Assembly: GCA_964630925.1 (NCBI GenBank)
Contig: CAZVZK010000031.1
Span: 13,096 to 77,095 of the forward strand
Direction: 5' to 3'
Source of the DNA: RGDT01 sp964630925
GTDB lineage: Bacteria > Planctomycetota > Planctomycetia > Gemmatales > Gemmataceae
DNA: 64,000 bases
The position numbers and the translations under genes were made by a program. Positions 8,820-17,155 of the stretch are shown here, in pieces. The first letter of the stretch is position 1, and every line of letters starts with the position of its first letter. The notes below the pieces were generated by a model. The model was not told where the DNA came from and did no database searches. It worked only from the letters and a program-made list of their open reading frames with translations.

Positions 8820-10207
8820 GCCCGGAACAGGAGGCGGATCAGGAGGAACATCCCGATCAGGAACGCCACCCCCTGCAACAGCATGCGCATCCACAGCGAG
8901 GCCTCGAATCGTGCGGGGGGGCGTGGCGGCGTTGTCTCCGCCGTGGCCAGAACCATGCTCGCCATGCCCAGGAAGGTGTAGGTGACGACGAGGTAATTCA
9001 GCGTCAGCGAGAACATGCCCGCCGCGTAGGCGGCCACGCACCCGGCGACGTAGGGGTGTACCTGCCCCAGCTCGGGGTCGAGGAGGCGGCGGGGCGCGGG
9101 CCGCGGCCCCGGCGCCGGGGCGCATAGCCACAGTAGCCCCTCCAGGGCGAGCCAGACCGCGGCGAGGAACAGGACGCCGCCCGGCATCCCCAGCTCGCCG
9201 AAGGCGTGGATGTACGAGTTGTGGGCGACGTGCCCGACGCCGTCCTCATGGAAGCGGTTCATCCCCTTGCCGAAGAGGGGGTTGGCGCGGAGCATGCCTA
9301 GGCCCTCGTTCCACAACTGCACGCGGGTCTGCCCGCTGTCCTGGTGCGAGTCGAGGTCCACCCCGCGCGACAGCAACACCGCCCCCGCCAGCAGCGGCCC
9401 GAGCAGCACGCCGAGGAGCAGCACGCGCCGCCAGCCCCACTTAATGGCCCCCATGACGGCCAGGCCGGCGAGCAGCGCCAGCATGCCGCCCCGCGAGCGG
9501 GTCAGGTAGAGCCCGTAGCCCAGCACGCCCAGCGGCACCAGCCAGCCCCAGCGGAGGAGCCCCGCCTTCACGTCGGCCAGCCGGCCCAGCAGCAGCAGCA
9601 GCGACGCGGTGATCAGGACACACACGTCGTTGGGGTCCTGGAAGATGCCGGGCCCGTACATCCGCGTCTCGTCCTCGAGGACGGTCCGGCCCCAGCGGTC
9701 GATGCCACGCGGCAGCTTGATCACCTTGTGGAAGTCCATGGCGGCGAGGACCGCCACGGCGCAGGCGAACAGGATGAGGCAGGCGCAGAACAGGCGCAGC
9801 CGGGCGGGCGTCGTCACCAGCGACACGAACAACAGGTAGTAGACGACGATCTTGAAGAAGAAGAAGCCGTCCACGAGCATCTGCTCGGGCCTGCCGCCGA
9901 CGAGGTGCGACATGAGGATGACCGGGAGCAAGAGCATGACGCACAGGTCGATGGGCCGCTTCTCCAGGTTCGTCGGCTGGAGGTGTTCGATGATGGCGGG
10001 GAAGCCGACGGCGAGGCAGCACAGGATGGCGTACTGGTACAGCTCGACGCCTTCGAGCGCGGGGAGAACGTCGGACGGGCGGATGAAGAGGACGGCGTTG
10101 ACGATGAGGAACAGGCCGAACGCCAGCCCGTTCGGCTCCGGGGGCTTCGGGCGCCTGGGCGGCCCGGCCGGCCGGGGGCGGGGCCGTGCTTGGGTGGCGG
10201 TGGTCAT
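8816..10207 (-). CDS. O-antigen ligase / Wzy-like polymerase
   Basis: Multi-pass membrane protein of 463 residues with a WaaL/Wzy_C-like domain. Recognition rests on the topology, about 11-12 hydrophobic segments, and the periplasmic motif region GMLRANPLFGKGMNRFHEDG followed by AHNSYIHAFGELGMPGGVLF, which matches the conserved G-x-G and H-N-x-Y features of O-antigen ligases and polymerases. The ATG at 10207 overlaps the sugar transferase stop by four bases. With the flippase next to it and a Wzz-type co-polymerase in the operon, a polymerase role is slightly more likely than lipid A ligation, but the sequence does not separate the two. Confidence 0.85.
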   Translation of the reverse strand: MTTATQARPRPRPAGPPRRPKPPEPNGLAFGLFLIVNAVLFIRPSDVLPALEGVELYQYAILCCLAVGFPAIIEHLQPTNLEKRPIDLCVMLLLPVILMSHLVGGRPEQMLVDGFFFFKIVVYYLLFVSLVTTPARLRLFCACLILFACAVAVLAAMDFHKVIKLPRGIDRWGRTVLEDETRMYGPGIFQDPNDVCVLITASLLLLLGRLADVKAGLLRWGWLVPLGVLGYGLYLTRSRGGMLALLAGLAVMGAIKWGWRRVLLLGVLLGPLLAGAVLLSRGVDLDSHQDSGQTRVQLWNEGLGMLRANPLFGKGMNRFHEDGVGHVAHNSYIHAFGELGMPGGVLFLAAVWLALEGLLWLCAPAPGPRPAPRRLLDPELGQVHPYVAGCVAAYAAGMFSLTLNYLVVTYTFLGMASMVLATAETTPPRPPARFEASLWMRMLLQGVAFLIGMFLLIRLLFRA

Positions 10208-10986
10208 TGGGCGGCGCTCCGCTCGGCGCCCAGGTCCTCGGCGCATTTCTGCGGCGACAGCGAAAAGAACCACTTGTCCGCGACGTGTGGCTTGAAGACG
10301 TGCACCACCGTGGCCAGCACGATCTTCAGGTCATTCCAGAAGGACAGGTGCTTGACGTAGTAGAGGTCGAACGCCAGCTTCTTCTCGACGCTGGCGAGGT
10401 CGGTGTCGGCCTCCAGGTGGATCTGCGCAAGCCCGGTCAGGCCGGGCAGCACCTGGAGGCGCTCCTTGTAGCCGGGGATGGCCGCATCGAGCTGGGGTAC
10501 GAACTCCGGACGCTCGGGGCGCGGGCCGACCAGGCTCATGTCGCCGCGCAGGATGTTCCAGAGCTGGGGCAATTCGTCGATCTTGCTGCGGCGGAGGAAG
10601 CGGCCGATCCAGGTGACACGCGGGTCGCCGTTCTTGCACCACTGCGCCCCCTTGGCCTCGCTCTCGATCACCATCGAACGCAGCTTGTAGATGGTGAAGG
10701 GCCGCCCGTTGAGGCCGACGCGGGTCTGCGAGTAGAAGGCCGGGCCGCGGGACGTGAGCCGCACCAGCAAAGCGGCGAGAAGGAGGATGGGCAGGGTGAG
10801 GAGGAGGAGGGTGAGTGCGGCGGCGATGTCGAAGAAGCGCTTGACGGGGCCGTACCACGTCACCGGCGCGGACGCCTTGACGGGGCGCGGCAGCAGGCCC
10901 GGCTTCGGCCGCTCGGCCGTCCCCTGGGGGGAGGCGCTGGCCGGGGGCTCCTGGAGGGCCACGTGATTGTCGGCGCGGATGGTCAT
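10204..10986 (-). CDS. Initiating sugar transferase (polyprenyl glycosylphosphotransferase)
   Basis: Transfers a sugar-1-phosphate to undecaprenyl phosphate, the first step of repeat-unit assembly. The 260 residues carry one N-terminal re-entrant helix (VKRFFDIAAALTLLLLTLPI) and the catalytic domain typical of the PglC/WbaP family: YKLRSM, IGRFLRRSKIDELPQLWNIL, GDMSLVGPRPERPEF and LPGLTGLAQI. It lacks the four extra membrane helices of WbaP, so it is the short monotopic form. It overlaps the ligase gene by four bases. It is the only glycosyltransferase-type enzyme I can see in the locus, so the remaining transferases must be encoded elsewhere. Confidence 0.92.
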   Translation of the reverse strand: MTIRADNHVALQEPPASASPQGTAERPKPGLLPRPVKASAPVTWYGPVKRFFDIAAALTLLLLTLPILLLAALLVRLTSRGPAFYSQTRVGLNGRPFTIYKLRSMVIESEAKGAQWCKNGDPRVTWIGRFLRRSKIDELPQLWNILRGDMSLVGPRPERPEFVPQLDAAIPGYKERLQVLPGLTGLAQIHLEADTDLASVEKKLAFDLYYVKHLSFWNDLKIVLATVVHVFKPHVADKWFFSLSPQKCAEDLGAERSAAQ

Positions 10987-10999
10987 CGAACCGTCCTCG

Positions 11000-11653
11000 T
11001 CATTGAGGAATCAGGGCCTTGTCGAGGATCGGCAGCAGCTCGCCGAGGAGGCGCACCGCCGGGTCCTGCCCGGCCGGCACGGGCATGCCGGCGGTGTTGC
11101 GAATCACATACAGCTTGTACAGCACCGGCTGGCGGGCGAAGTGGAAGCGTGGGTTGGCCGGCGCCTCCCACTTCGCGCCCTCCCTGGAGCCCAGCCACGA
11201 CCAGAAGATGCGGAGCTGGGTCGGGCCGCCGGCCTCGTCGCGCCCGAAGACGCCGGTGAACATCTCCGAATCCTGGCCGCCCTCCGGCTTGACCTTGATA
11301 CGAATGGCCGGCCCGGCCATCTCGTAACCCGCCGCCCGGTAGCAGTCCTCCGGGCGGTGCACCACCATGTGCGACGGCTTGCCGCACAGGAGCATCACGA
11401 GCACCTTGTCTTTTGTCGTCGGGTCGGTGAAGGTGCGGCTGTAGTGCCCCGCCGCCCCCGTCAGCGCCAGCGCCTCGGGGTCCTGCTCGTGCGCCTCGCC
11501 CTTCCATGCCCCGACGTCCTCTGGCAGCCCGTCCAGTTTCGCCGCGGCGTCGGGCAGGGCCGTTGAGGACGACCAGCGGCCGTTCCACAGGCCGTGGACG
11601 ACCCCGCCGGCCGCCAGCAGGCCCAGACCGACCAGGATCGGGGCAAATCTCAT
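11000..11653 (-). CDS. epsI: Exosortase-associated EpsI family protein
   Basis: 217-residue envelope protein of the EpsI family, which travels with exosortases in polysaccharide loci. It has an N-terminal membrane anchor (ILVGLGLLAAGGVVHGLW) and the family cysteine region LLCGKPSHMVVHRPEDCYRA followed by AGYEM, plus FWSWLGS near the middle. Its ATG at 11653 directly abuts an array of TGACCCC repeats, so there is no Shine-Dalgarno; translation initiation here is unusual. The stop lies 13 bases before the sugar transferase start. The role is inferred from family context: export, processing or assembly with the exosortase. Confidence 0.88.
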   Translation of the reverse strand: MRFAPILVGLGLLAAGGVVHGLWNGRWSSSTALPDAAAKLDGLPEDVGAWKGEAHEQDPEALALTGAAGHYSRTFTDPTTKDKVLVMLLCGKPSHMVVHRPEDCYRAAGYEMAGPAIRIKVKPEGGQDSEMFTGVFGRDEAGGPTQLRIFWSWLGSREGAKWEAPANPRFHFARQPVLYKLYVIRNTAGMPVPAGQDPAVRLLGELLPILDKALIPQ

Positions 11654-11830
11654 AGGGGTCAGGGGTCAGGGGTCAGGGGTCAGTAAGAGAACAGCCAGTC
11701 AACAGCCAAGAACAACAGCCAGTCAACAGCCAAGACAACGAGAGAGGTCGGGGGCATGGGAAGTGTTGGGGTCTTTCTTGTCTTTATTTGGCTGTTCACT
11801 TTCTTACTGACCCCTCACCCCTCACCCCTG
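11654..11830. repeat. Inverted heptamer-repeat element between the tyrosine kinase and epsI
   Basis: The left part is four tandem GGGGTCA units (11655-11682) followed by GTAAGAGAACAGCC and further AACAGCC/GTCAACAGCC copies. The right part (about 11787-11828) carries the reverse complement: GGCTGTTCAC, CTTACTGACCCC and CACCCCT units. The whole 177-base spacer is thus one imperfect palindrome. A second copy of the same composite lies at 63901-64000, so it is a dispersed family. It fills the entire spacer and forms the leader of epsI. Confidence 0.8.
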
Positions 11831-14074
11831 TCAAGTGTTGGGGATGGGCCCGTACGGCACGGGGCGGCCGTAGGTCTCGGTCTTCTCGCCGATGACCACG
11901 GCGCCGAGGACGCGGATGTTGAGGTCCTCGAGCTTCTGCTGGGCGGCGTACACCGCCGGCATGCTGCTCACGTCCTTCATGACGGAGAGGATCACCGCGT
12001 CGGCGTGCTTGCCGAGCATCAGGGCGTCCGGCACCGGGACGACCGGCGACGTGTCGATGACGATGAAGTCGAACTGGTCCTTGAGACGCTCGAAGACGTT
12101 CGCGAGGCCGTCTTGCGTCAGGGCCTGGAGGGCGTGGCCGTCCATCTGGCCGGCGGGCAGCATCCACAGGCGGCCCAGGAGGGTGGGCTTGATGGCGTCC
12201 TCGAACTCGATCTCGCCACGGAGGGCCTCGGCGAGGCCAGGCCCTTGCGGCAGGTCGAACTGGCCGTGGGCGTTCGGGTTGCGCAGGTCGGCGTCGATGA
12301 TGAGCGTCTTGCGCCAAGCGCGGGCGAGGCTAGCGGCCAGGTGGCTGGCGAGCGTCGTCTTGCCCTCGCCGGTGGTGGCGCTGGTGATCATGACGATGCG
12401 GGCGCCGTCGGCGTGCGGGGCGTGCAGCAGCGTGGTGCGGACGGCGTCCACCGCCTCGGTGAGGCCGAACTGGCTGTCCAGCCCGCCGAGCGAGAGGGCG
12501 GAGGCCGACTTCTTACGGGCGGCGGAGGGCAGGGCGGGCAGGGTGCCGATGACGCGGAGGCCGAGGCCCTGACGCACGTCGTCGGAGGCGGAGACCTTGC
12601 GGTGGCGGGCCTCGAAGAGGCAGCCGCCGACGAGCGACAGCCCGAAGACGATGGCGAAGGCGCCGAGGGCGTACTTGAGGGGGCGGGAGTATTCCTTCTC
12701 GGTCGGGACGAACGCCTCGGTCAGGCGGCTGACGCGCGGGGTGACCGGCAGCAGGCTGCGGAGGCCGGCCTTCTGCTCGGCGATGCGCGTCTGCTCACGC
12801 ATGATGTGATCCACCTGGTCGCGCAGGGCGAGGACCGACGGGGGTGCCTTGGGGCCGTCCTTGTGGAAGCGGAGGACCTCGCGCGTCCACTTGGCCACCT
12901 CGTCATCGAGGGTCGCCTTGAGCTGCCTGGCCCGCTCGATCTTCTCCTCGATATCGCCCAGGTCGCGGCGGTCCTTCTCGACGGCCCGGTCCTGCTCGTC
13001 CTTGGCGAGCTGGGAGCGGGCCCTGCCGAGCAGGCGCTCGCGGTCGCGCTCCAGGCGGTCCAGCTGCCGGATCGGCTCGGCGAGGAGGCGGGGCAGCTCG
13101 CTCTCGGCGGCCACGTCGCGGATGCCCTTGATCTTCTTCTTCAGCTCGTCGATGTCCTTCATCAGGTTGACGTAGGCGGCCGTCTTGAGCGCCTCCACCT
13201 CCGCCTGGGCGTCGCTGACCGTCACGTCGAGCGGGCTCTTGATGCGACGCTCCTTGGCGGTCTTCTGGCCCTCGAGGTCGGCGAGGCTGGCCTTGGCGGC
13301 GCGGAGGTCGCGTTCGGCGGTCTGGCGGCCCTGGGTGGCCTCCTCCAGGCTCTTGGCGAGGGCGGCCTCGGCGAACAACCCCTCCCGCTTCTCGGCGGCG
13401 AACAGGTTGATGCGGGCCTGGCGCAGGTCCTCGGCCAACGCCCGCAGCTGCTTCTCCTTCTCCTCGATGCTGGCCTTGACCTTGGCCTCGTCGTTGGCGA
13501 GGTTGCGGGCGGGGTACACATCCCCCAGGGCGTTGAGGAGGACGGCGACCGCCTCGGGGTTCTCGCCCGACAGCATGACCCCCAGCACCTCGGGGCCGTC
13601 GTTGAAGTGGGGCGTGAGTTTCTTCGACAGGGATTGCGCGGTGTAGACCGTGCCGTACTGCTCGATGACGCGCGACTTGACGATGGCCTCGGCCAGGATG
13701 GGCTCGCTGCGCATGTAGGCGGTCTGGGCCTTCTGCACGTTCGCGAAGATCTCGTCGCCGTCGAGGGCGCCGAGGACGGGCCGGGACAGGATGCGGAAGC
13801 TGATGGAGCTGGTGTACTGGGCCGGGACCATGAACCACGCAGCGGCGCCCGCGAGGAGGCCCAGCAGGAGGGCCACGGGGAGGACCGTGGTCCACGAGCG
13901 GCGCAGGGAGTGCATTAGCGCGCCGAGGCTGGGGGCGCTGGAGAGGGCCGCCGGCGGCTCCGCGGGGGCGTGGGGGGGCGCGCCGTCGTAGTGCGGCACG
14001 CCGTTGAGGTGGTGACCCTGGGCGGAATCGGGGCTCTTGGACGGCATCGTCTTCCTCGGGTCATGAGGCGGCAT
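11831..14074 (-). CDS. Polysaccharide co-polymerase fused to bacterial tyrosine kinase (Wzz-BYK)
   Basis: Controls chain length and export of surface polysaccharide. The 747 residues comprise an N-terminal Wzz domain with a membrane helix (VLPVALLLGLLAGAAAWFMV), a long periplasmic coiled coil (about residues 170-420), a second helix (YALGAFAIVFGLSLVGGCLF) and a C-terminal cytoplasmic BY-kinase. Kinase motifs: Walker A SATTGEGKTTLA (about 565), Walker A' LIIDADLRNP, Walker B FIVIDTSPVV. The tail has only two tyrosines (TYGRPVPYG), fewer than the usual cluster, so autophosphorylation may be limited. The ATG at 14074 has AGGAG at seven bases and overlaps the exosortase by 14; an in-frame ATG at 14047 is also possible. 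Confidence 0.92.
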   Translation of the reverse strand: MPPHDPRKTMPSKSPDSAQGHHLNGVPHYDGAPPHAPAEPPAALSSAPSLGALMHSLRRSWTTVLPVALLLGLLAGAAAWFMVPAQYTSSISFRILSRPVLGALDGDEIFANVQKAQTAYMRSEPILAEAIVKSRVIEQYGTVYTAQSLSKKLTPHFNDGPEVLGVMLSGENPEAVAVLLNALGDVYPARNLANDEAKVKASIEEKEKQLRALAEDLRQARINLFAAEKREGLFAEAALAKSLEEATQGRQTAERDLRAAKASLADLEGQKTAKERRIKSPLDVTVSDAQAEVEALKTAAYVNLMKDIDELKKKIKGIRDVAAESELPRLLAEPIRQLDRLERDRERLLGRARSQLAKDEQDRAVEKDRRDLGDIEEKIERARQLKATLDDEVAKWTREVLRFHKDGPKAPPSVLALRDQVDHIMREQTRIAEQKAGLRSLLPVTPRVSRLTEAFVPTEKEYSRPLKYALGAFAIVFGLSLVGGCLFEARHRKVSASDDVRQGLGLRVIGTLPALPSAARKKSASALSLGGLDSQFGLTEAVDAVRTTLLHAPHADGARIVMITSATTGEGKTTLASHLAASLARAWRKTLIIDADLRNPNAHGQFDLPQGPGLAEALRGEIEFEDAIKPTLLGRLWMLPAGQMDGHALQALTQDGLANVFERLKDQFDFIVIDTSPVVPVPDALMLGKHADAVILSVMKDVSSMPAVYAAQQKLEDLNIRVLGAVVIGEKTETYGRPVPYGPIPNT

Positions 14075-15170
14075 CTGGCATCTCCTGGAGCGGGTCCGGC
14101 TGCATGGCGAGGGGCTTCAGCTCGCCGACCGGGCGTGTGTCGGCCATGCGGGACGGAGAGGGCGCGGACACGGGGGCGGAGGTGCGGCTCCGCCGCGGCG
14201 GGACGGGGACCGGGCGGCCCTTCTCCTCCGGCAGCCACAGCCACCCGAGGAGAACCAGCTCCAGCCAGAGGACCGCCAGCGCGGCGGGCATCATGACCCA
14301 CCCGGCCACGTCGTGGAACACGACCTTGGCCACATCGGCGCTGGCGTACTGGAAGAGGAACACCGTGACGGTGATCCGTGCCACGTTCATCAGGACGCCG
14401 ATGGGGACGGCGCTGAGGAAGATGACCATCTTATCGAAACGCGAGCGGTCCGCGGCGAATGACACGGCGGTGCTGAGGGCGAAGAAGGTCATGAGCATGC
14501 CGAGGCCGGAGCAGGCCTCGACGACGCCGACCTCCAGGCCGTTGATGACGATGATGTTGCCGCGAGCGAGGGCGGGGACGCCCAGGACCTGGAGGGCGAA
14601 GGTGCTGCACACGGTGGCGAGGCGGCGCAGGGGCATCGTCAGCATCTGATCGACCTGCCAGGGCCAGGGCAGCACGAAGACGAGCAAGACGAAGGCGGGC
14701 AGGGCCCAGCGGAGGACGCGGTAGCCCATCGTCATCCAGCACAGGCCGGCCAGGGCGAGCATCACCGAGCCGCCTTCCAGCCATTCAAAGGAGTACAGGG
14801 AGCCGCAGAGGCGGCAGAGGGCGGCGGCGGCGATGAGGGGGACGCCCCACCATGAGGGCCCGACGTGCCTGGTCGGGAACCAGTCGCGGCGCACCCACAA
14901 CACCAGGGCCGCGAAGATCGGCACGACGTATCCGTGTGTATACTGGGGGTCGAGCGACCAGCGGCGGACGAGGGACGCCAGAGTCGTCCAGTAGGCCCAG
15001 GTAAAGACTACCAACGACACGGCCAGGACGACGGCGCAGGCTCTGGCCTCGCCGGGCGCGGTCCGTGGGGTGTCGTTCGCCGGTGCCACGGTGAACCTCG
15101 GGGGGCCGGCGCTGAGGGCCGGGCCCCACGCCATATCGTCATCCGCCGGGGGCGGCGGACGGGGAATCAT
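14061..15170 (-). CDS. Exosortase (transmembrane cysteine transpeptidase)
   Basis: Membrane protease/transpeptidase expected to cut PEP-CTERM-like sorting signals. About eight hydrophobic helices are visible. The catalytic triad is intact: cysteine in VVEACSGLGMLMTFFALS, arginine in PIGVLMNVARITV, histidine in FHDVAGWVMM. The length (369 residues from the ATG at 15170) is longer than a minimal exosortase because of a 65-residue proline-rich tail. The start is not certain, since no strong Shine-Dalgarno precedes 15170 and in-frame ATGs lie at 15134 and 15206. It is the first gene of the minus-strand polysaccharide operon. I find no protein in the window with an obvious PEP-CTERM tail. Confidence 0.92.
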   Translation of the reverse strand: MIPRPPPPADDDMAWGPALSAGPPRFTVAPANDTPRTAPGEARACAVVLAVSLVVFTWAYWTTLASLVRRWSLDPQYTHGYVVPIFAALVLWVRRDWFPTRHVGPSWWGVPLIAAAALCRLCGSLYSFEWLEGGSVMLALAGLCWMTMGYRVLRWALPAFVLLVFVLPWPWQVDQMLTMPLRRLATVCSTFALQVLGVPALARGNIIVINGLEVGVVEACSGLGMLMTFFALSTAVSFAADRSRFDKMVIFLSAVPIGVLMNVARITVTVFLFQYASADVAKVVFHDVAGWVMMPAALAVLWLELVLLGWLWLPEEKGRPVPVPPRRSRTSAPVSAPSPSRMADTRPVGELKPLAMQPDPLQEMPDAAS

Positions 15171-15252
15171 TGGCCGCCCGGCTCGGCCCGGCGGCCAACG
15201 AAGCATAGTCCGCGAACGTGCGGCAGTCCACGAACAACGGGCCGTGAAGCAA

Positions 15253-15258
15253 ATTATA
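15253..15258 (-). promoter_or_regulatory. Possible -10 element of the polysaccharide operon
   Basis: TATAAT on the minus strand, in a local A/T island (AAATTATACG) within very GC-rich DNA. It is about 83 bases upstream of the exosortase start. No TTGACA-like -35 is present at the expected spacing. The 255-base gap 15207-15461 contains nothing else I can interpret. Confidence 0.35.
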
Positions 15259-15461
15259 CGCCGGGTCTGAATCCGCCCGCCTCCCCGAGGCGGTGCGGCG
15301 GCGCAATCCGGTGCAATGGAAGGGATTGGGGCGGCGATGCCGTCCGTGACGGGTGCGCGGGCGTCCGGCCGCCCGTTGCGGAAAGTTTACGGAATCGAGG
15401 GCTGGACGTTGTGTGGGAGCGGGTTTCAGCCGGGGGAGGCGAGAGCTCGGTGCCCTCCACC

Positions 15462-15899
15462 TCACAGCCACGACTGCCGCACACGCTCCGACAGCTCGAA
15501 GATGGCGGCATTCGCCAGCGACAGCTCGCGCTCCAGCGACTCGATCTCGCGGACCGTGTCCCAGCTGAACCGCTCCTCCAGCGCCGCACGCTGCCGCTCC
15601 AGCTCCGCCGTAAGGACCTGGCAGTAATCGAACCCCTGCGACAGCTTCCATGCCTCCGGGCTGTACACCGCTTTCAGATCCCAACGACCGTCCTGGTTCC
15701 GCTTCTCCACCGTCACGTAGTCGATCACGTAGTTCAGCGGCAGACCGCTCGTCTTGCGCGGCGCGCCCTCCGTGGTGATCCAGTACCGCGTGTCGATCGT
15801 CTCCAGCTTCAGCTCCAGCCGGCCCCAGGACTCCGCCACCTGATGGATCGTCGGCAGGCGGCGTAACACGGTCAGGTCGGGACGGATGATGGCGTTCAT
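15462..15899 (-). CDS. Hypothetical protein, 145 residues
   Basis: Soluble protein without signal peptide. Residues 1-80 form a mixed alpha/beta region (ESWGRLELKLETIDTRYWIT, LPLNYVIDYVTVEKRNQDGR); residues 90-145 are a charged helix (AELERQRAALEERFSWDTVR then EIESLERELSLANAAIFELS) likely to be a coiled coil. The ATG at 15899 (MNAIIRPDL) has GAGGG seven bases upstream; the open frame extends further but with non-coding-looking sequence. I do not recognise the family. It lies between the exosortase operon and a divergent zinc-finger gene. Confidence 0.65.
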   Translation of the reverse strand: MNAIIRPDLTVLRRLPTIHQVAESWGRLELKLETIDTRYWITTEGAPRKTSGLPLNYVIDYVTVEKRNQDGRWDLKAVYSPEAWKLSQGFDYCQVLTAELERQRAALEERFSWDTVREIESLERELSLANAAIFELSERVRQSWL

Positions 15900-16132
15900 G
15901 GTGTGCCCTCGCGGCGTTCGGCCCAGGTCGAGTACGAGGCCGCCCCGCATGCACATCCGGTGCCGTCTGCTCCAGGCCCCAGTTTTGACGCCCCCGCCTG
16001 AATCCGTGTAAACCCCCCGCAACAGGGGCGTGAATGGCCGTAACGCCGTCGGAACGATTGGAATCCGCGCCACCTCCCGGCCGATGTCATGTAGCGGCTT
16101 GTCGGCGAAAGGCCGGTTCGGGGGGGTGAGCG

Positions 16133-16564
16133 ATGGAAGGGCCGAGGCTCGTCAGGAACTCCGGGCAGTCGCCCCTGGCCCCCTGCTCGCGGTGTCAGGC
16201 CTCTGGCTGCCCATGGGACCGCATCGGCGACCACGTCGTGTGCCCCGACTGCCAGGAGCAGCTCGCCTGCGGCGAGGGGGCGCCCCTCGCCATCCCCACC
16301 CGGCAGCGCCCCTGCTGCGTCTGCGGGCATCAAGGCACGGTGCCCTATCTGACCTTCCCGCTCCACGGCCGCGAGCCGCTGGAAATCGACCTGTGCTCGC
16401 GGCACTTCCACGCGCTCGTGGGCCGCAGGCTCGACCGCTACGCCTACCGCGTCCTCGGCAAGAAGCTCACCGGCGCCGGCCTCAGCGCGCGGCAGGTGTT
16501 CCTGCTGCATGAGGCGTTCTACGACGAGCGTGGCCACCCCTTGCAGCCCGTCCGCGAGCCGTGA
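16133..16564 (+). CDS. Hypothetical zinc-ribbon protein
   Basis: 143 residues with several cysteine pairs that could hold zinc: CSRCQASGCPW (about 18-28), VVCPDCQEQLAC (about 35-46) and RPCCVCGHQG (about 59-68), then LCSRHFHAL near residue 87. The C-terminal half is helical and charged. The start ATG at 16133 follows GGGGTGAGCG. No catalytic motif is visible and I do not know the family. It is transcribed away from the 15462-15899 gene. The segment 16565-16594 downstream is empty. Confidence 0.6.
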   Translation: MEGPRLVRNSGQSPLAPCSRCQASGCPWDRIGDHVVCPDCQEQLACGEGAPLAIPTRQRPCCVCGHQGTVPYLTFPLHGREPLEIDLCSRHFHALVGRRLDRYAYRVLGKKLTGAGLSARQVFLLHEAFYDERGHPLQPVREP

Positions 16565-16594
16565 CGGCCACCCGCGCCGCTCGGTCACCTGGTA

Positions 16595-16807
16595 TCACGC
16601 GCGATCACGCACGGCGAGAGAGGTGAAACTGCCGTCCGGGTTGAAGCGCAGGTGGCCGCCGCCGCCGTCTTCGTTGAGGGCGGCCAGCGAGTCGTAGACG
16701 GTGCGCGACTTGCCCTCGGTGGCCAGGCGCCGGGAGCAGTCCTCCTCGGCAAGAGACAACAGGCTGCCGATCGCACCGTGAACCCGACGTACCCCGGCAC
16801 CTGAGCG
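16595..16807 (-). pseudogene. Coding-like segment in frame behind the SWIM-protein stop
   Basis: Directly downstream of the TGA at 16808-16810 the same frame stays open for 70 codons to a TGA at 16595. The last 52 codons, from a TTG at 16759, have strong GC3 coding bias and read LAEEDCSRRLATEGKSRTV then YDSLAALNEDGGGGHLRF. The first 18 codons look non-coding. It may be a short independent gene starting at the TTG, or a C-terminal remnant of another gene. No family recognised. Confidence 0.35.
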
Positions 16808-17092
16808 TCACAGCCGGCCCGCGTTGATGAGGGCCAGCAGGCCGAGGACGTGCTTGCAGTAGCCCCAGCGCAGGAAGCCGCGGCAGTCGCAGTCGCAGTC
16901 CTCCGCCTCCCCCACACGCACGTGGTACAGCGTCCCCAGGCCCGTCCGGTGCATGGCGAAGCCACGCCCGCCGATCTCGCACGGGATCTCCATGAACGTG
17001 TAGTAAGCCGTCTCGCGCGGCAGCGCGATCAGCACCACGCCCACGCCGTCCGCCGGAGGCCGCACCAGCCGGATGCTGCGTTCCTTCCCCAT
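16808..17092 (-). CDS. Small SWIM-type zinc-finger protein
   Basis: 94 residues. The C-terminus carries a SWIM-like metal site, CDCDCRGFLRWGYCKHV, with C68-x-C70 and C79-x-H81 in the CxC...CxH order; an extra cysteine is at 66. The N-terminal part is a small beta-rich region. SWIM domains bind DNA or proteins, but the partner is unknown. Planctomycetes have many such short SWIM proteins. The ATG at 17092 faces the ferredoxin gene, 63 bases away on the other strand. The gene is followed in frame by a coding-like segment after its TGA. Confidence 0.65.
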   Translation of the reverse strand: MGKERSIRLVRPPADGVGVVLIALPRETAYYTFMEIPCEIGGRGFAMHRTGLGTLYHVRVGEAEDCDCDCRGFLRWGYCKHVLGLLALINAGRL

Positions 17093-17155
17093 CCCGCCAT
17101 CGTAGCCGGCCGTCGCCCCCCTTCCTATCCTGGCAGTTGCCCGTGGAGGTATCGC

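Noticed and set aside
16808..16810. TGA of the SWIM protein as a second selenocysteine codon
   Set aside because: There is no expected cysteine at that place; the family naturally ends near AGRL, and the first 18 codons after the stop look non-coding.
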